Made by a program: the position numbers and the translations under genes. A stretch of 64,000 bases of DNA, from contig JALWTX010000003.1 in NCBI GenBank assembly GCA_026993355.1, positions 1 to 64,000 on the forward strand, given 5' to 3'. The notes under the pieces are model-generated. The model was given only the letters and a program-made list of their open reading frames with translations. It was not told where the DNA came from and did not search any database. Source of the stretch: Flavobacteriales bacterium. Lineage in GTDB: Bacteria; Bacteroidota; Bacteroidia; Flavobacteriales; Flavobacteriaceae. Below are positions 62,291 through 64,000 of this stretch, piece by piece (position 1 is the stretch's first letter; every line of letters begins with the position of its first letter).

Positions 62291-63565
62291 ATGAATAGCT
62301 ATTATTTTATATTGGGGGTGAGCATTTTAGTCATCCTTTCTTATTTTTTTGATATTATTGCAAGAAAAATTAAAGTCCCCTCCGTTTTATTATTATTAAG
62401 CACCGGTATTTTAATACAAAAAATATCTCAAACTTACAATTTCAATCTACCGGACTTACAGCCGACCGTTAATGTATTAGGATTGGTAGGGCTATTGTTA
62501 ATTGTTTTAGAAGCCGCCCTAGATTTAAAAATTACCAAAGAAAAATTGCCTTTAATAGGTAAAGCTTTCACAACTGCCTTATTAATTTTAATAGGGACTT
62601 CCTTTGCTATTGCTTATTTAATTTACAGCATGGGATTAACACATGATTTTTATACAGCCTACATCAATGCCCTGCCACTTTCGGTGGTCAGTAGTGCCAT
62701 TGTTATTCCAAGTGTGAACTTTTTGGATGGCGAAAAAAAAGAGTTTTTAATTTATGAATCTACCTTTAGTGATATATTAGGCATTTTGGTCTTTGACATT
62801 GTTTTGATGATTCCCAAAAGTCAAGGACATATTTTTGCCAAAGTTGGCGGTGGTCTTGTTTTAACCATTATTGTTTCATTGATTGCCGGATATATCTTGA
62901 TATTCCTTTTTCAGAAAATTAATACAAAAATTAAATTTTTCTTATTCTTATCTATTCTTTCAGCACTTTTCATTTTGGGAAAAATTATGCATTTGTCCAG
63001 TTTAATTTTAATTTTAATATTTGGATTAATGCTCGAAAATTACGATATATTTTTTAAAGGCAGGTTACGACAAATTTTTGATCCTAAAAAAATTGATCAA
63101 GTCAAAGAGCAATTCAAATTAATAACCTTTGAAACAGCCTTTTTAATCAGAACATTTTTCTTTGTCTTATTTGGGATGACAATTAATATCGATGGTATTT
63201 TTTATGAAAATGTACTCATTATCGGTACCTTTATTTTGTTATTGACTTATTTTGTACGCTTTATCAACTTAAAACTTTTTTTCAGAGGAAAATCTTTATT
63301 TCCGGCAGTTTTTATGGCACCACGCGGTCTGATCACCATTTTGTTGTTTTACAAAATTCCTGATCAATATAAAATACCTTATTTTAGTAAGGAGGTTATT
63401 TCTTTTGTCATATTAGGCTCTGCAGTCTTAATGATGTTGGGGTTATGGTTTAGCAAAAAGAAAACAACAGAAGAAGAATTTGAATTATATGAAAATTTTG
63501 ATCATGCCCATCATAATGAAGACAACCCTTTATGGGATCAACTATATGAAAATCATAAAAAATAA
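62291..63565 (+). CDS. Cation:proton antiporter (CPA family)
   Basis: 424 residues, about 12 membrane segments. It starts VSILVILSYFFDIIARKIKVPSVLLLLSTGILIQ and contains LGLVGLLLIVLEAALDLKITKEKL (about 63-86), PLSVVSSAIVIPSVNFLDGEKKEFLIYESTFSDILGILVFDIV (about 129-171, with the ion-path acidic residues) and MAPRGLITILLFYKIP (about 344-359). It looks like an NhaP/CPA1-type exchanger. There is no C-terminal TrkA-N/TrkA-C domain, and the tail is acidic and His-rich. It is followed five bases later by the DUF962 gene. Confidence 0.9.
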   Translation: MNSYYFILGVSILVILSYFFDIIARKIKVPSVLLLLSTGILIQKISQTYNFNLPDLQPTVNVLGLVGLLLIVLEAALDLKITKEKLPLIGKAFTTALLILIGTSFAIAYLIYSMGLTHDFYTAYINALPLSVVSSAIVIPSVNFLDGEKKEFLIYESTFSDILGILVFDIVLMIPKSQGHIFAKVGGGLVLTIIVSLIAGYILIFLFQKINTKIKFFLFLSILSALFILGKIMHLSSLILILIFGLMLENYDIFFKGRLRQIFDPKKIDQVKEQFKLITFETAFLIRTFFFVLFGMTINIDGIFYENVLIIGTFILLLTYFVRFINLKLFFRGKSLFPAVFMAPRGLITILLFYKIPDQYKIPYFSKEVISFVILGSAVLMMLGLWFSKKKTTEEEFELYENFDHAHHNEDNPLWDQLYENHKK

Positions 63566-63570
63566 AGTAT

Positions 63571-63882
63571 ATGAAACATCCAATTAAAACTTATAAAGAA
63601 TTTTATCCGTTTTATCTATCTGAACATAGCAACACTATTAATCGCTTGTTACATTTTGTCGGTACAAGTATAATTTTCCTAATCATTATTGCTGCTATTT
63701 GGTATCATAAACCGGCTCTACTGTTATGGATCCCTGTTGTGGGCTATGGTTTTGCATGGATTGGTCATTTTTTCTTTGAGAAAAACAAACCCGCCACCTT
63801 TAAATATCCTTTGTGGAGCTTAAAATCAGATTTTAAAATGTTTTTTGATATTTTAAGGGGAAAAATAAGCTTTAAATCTTAA
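63571..63882 (+). CDS. DUF962/Mpo1-like protein
   Basis: 103 residues. YKEFYPFYLSEHSNTINRLLHFVGTSI (about 7-33) carries the family's EH and H residues that bind iron in yeast Mpo1; two membrane segments follow (FLIIIAAIWYHKPALLLWIPVVGYGFAWIGHFFFEKN, about 34-70, with the second His). The end FKYPLWSLKSDFKMFFDIL is also conserved. Mpo1 is a dioxygenase of the alpha-oxidation of 2-hydroxy fatty acids; whether the bacterial members do the same is unknown to me. It is co-transcribed with the antiporter. Confidence 0.88.
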   Translation: MKHPIKTYKEFYPFYLSEHSNTINRLLHFVGTSIIFLIIIAAIWYHKPALLLWIPVVGYGFAWIGHFFFEKNKPATFKYPLWSLKSDFKMFFDILRGKISFKS

Positions 63883-64000
63883 TTGTTTTCTGGGGTAAAG
63901 TTCAATAAATCTTGACCATTAAGATGCATATCAAATTCTAACGGATATGATTGAAATGGATATGCTTTTAAATCTTGCATTTTATTTACAGAAGATATAG
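63879..64000 (-). CDS. 3' end of a leftward gene cut by the window edge
   Basis: The minus strand is open from the right edge to a TAA at 63879-63881. The last 40 codons encode a stretch ending FQSYPLEFDMHLNGQDLLNFTPENN. Codon usage matches the neighbours, and the stop overlaps the convergent DUF962 stop by four bases, a normal tail-to-tail arrangement. I do not recognise the family from this fragment. Confidence 0.6.
   Translation of the reverse strand, partial: ISSVNKMQDLKAYPFQSYPLEFDMHLNGQDLLNFTPENN

Overview
The window comes from a member of the Bacteroidota, most likely a flavobacterium-like lineage. The evidence is in the sequence: several genes are preceded by the Bacteroidetes-type promoter (TTG about 20 bases upstream of TAnnTTTG), Shine-Dalgarno sites are not evident, and there is a SusC/SusD pair, a FecI/FecR/TonB-receptor cassette, thrombospondin-type-3 calcium-repeat lipoproteins, and a tmRNA with the tag GENNFALAA. 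The DNA is AT-rich and gene-dense, with many perfect hairpin terminators between convergent genes.

Region 1 (1-7496) is the right-hand part of an integrated mobile element whose left end lies outside the window. All its genes read leftwards: tyrosine integrase, a 326-residue protein with an RteC-like C-terminus, an excisionase-type HTH protein, two paralogous small proteins, a replication protein of the filamentous-phage/plasmid gene II type with a zinc ribbon, two small HTH proteins and one small unknown. It is sprinkled with GT-rich repeats (TTCCGG/TGCCGG/ATC units) that lie at, and run into, the 3' ends of its genes, and carries two identical terminators. It ends in a 16-base tRNA 3'-end remnant (7481-7496) followed by the chromosomal tRNA terminator, which marks the attachment site.

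Region 2 (7573-15869) is a divergent regulatory unit. Leftwards are an ECF sigma factor, its FecR-type anti-sigma factor and an STN-domain TonB receptor. Rightwards are a calcium-repeat lipoprotein, a thioredoxin-like protein, ApbE (FAD:protein FMN transferase), a tiny DUF4266 lipoprotein ending GGGCGCN, and a DUF3570 outer-membrane protein. The same promoter-like sequence (GGTAGGGTTTT, 12-13 bases, CGT) lies in front of fecR and of the rightward operon, so the sigma factor probably controls both. I read this as a cell-envelope redox/flavinylation system under signal-responsive control; it is the most interesting part of the window.

Region 3 (15861-64000) is mostly housekeeping: trmD; a 2-oxoacid dehydrogenase E2; a D-Ala-D-Ala dipeptidase with a cation efflux pump; hemH-dapF-cysteine-synthase-like operon; nhaD; the rsfS-ftsH and LUD-cdsA-psd block; birA followed by a small surface-glycan set (FemAB/GNAT-like protein, sugar aminotransferase, Wzx flippase); aroQ; crcB; menB; manC; tmRNA; a metallophosphoesterase; tatA; MgtC/DUF4010; rsmE; an orphan SusC/SusD pair; pfkA-gap; pta; an FKBP-like calcium-repeat lipoprotein; hslR-oligopeptidase B-FAH; ybaB; proC; umuC; an EamA transporter; a second cysteine-synthase-like gene; a CPA-type antiporter and DUF962. 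The last bases hold the 3' end of a further leftward gene.
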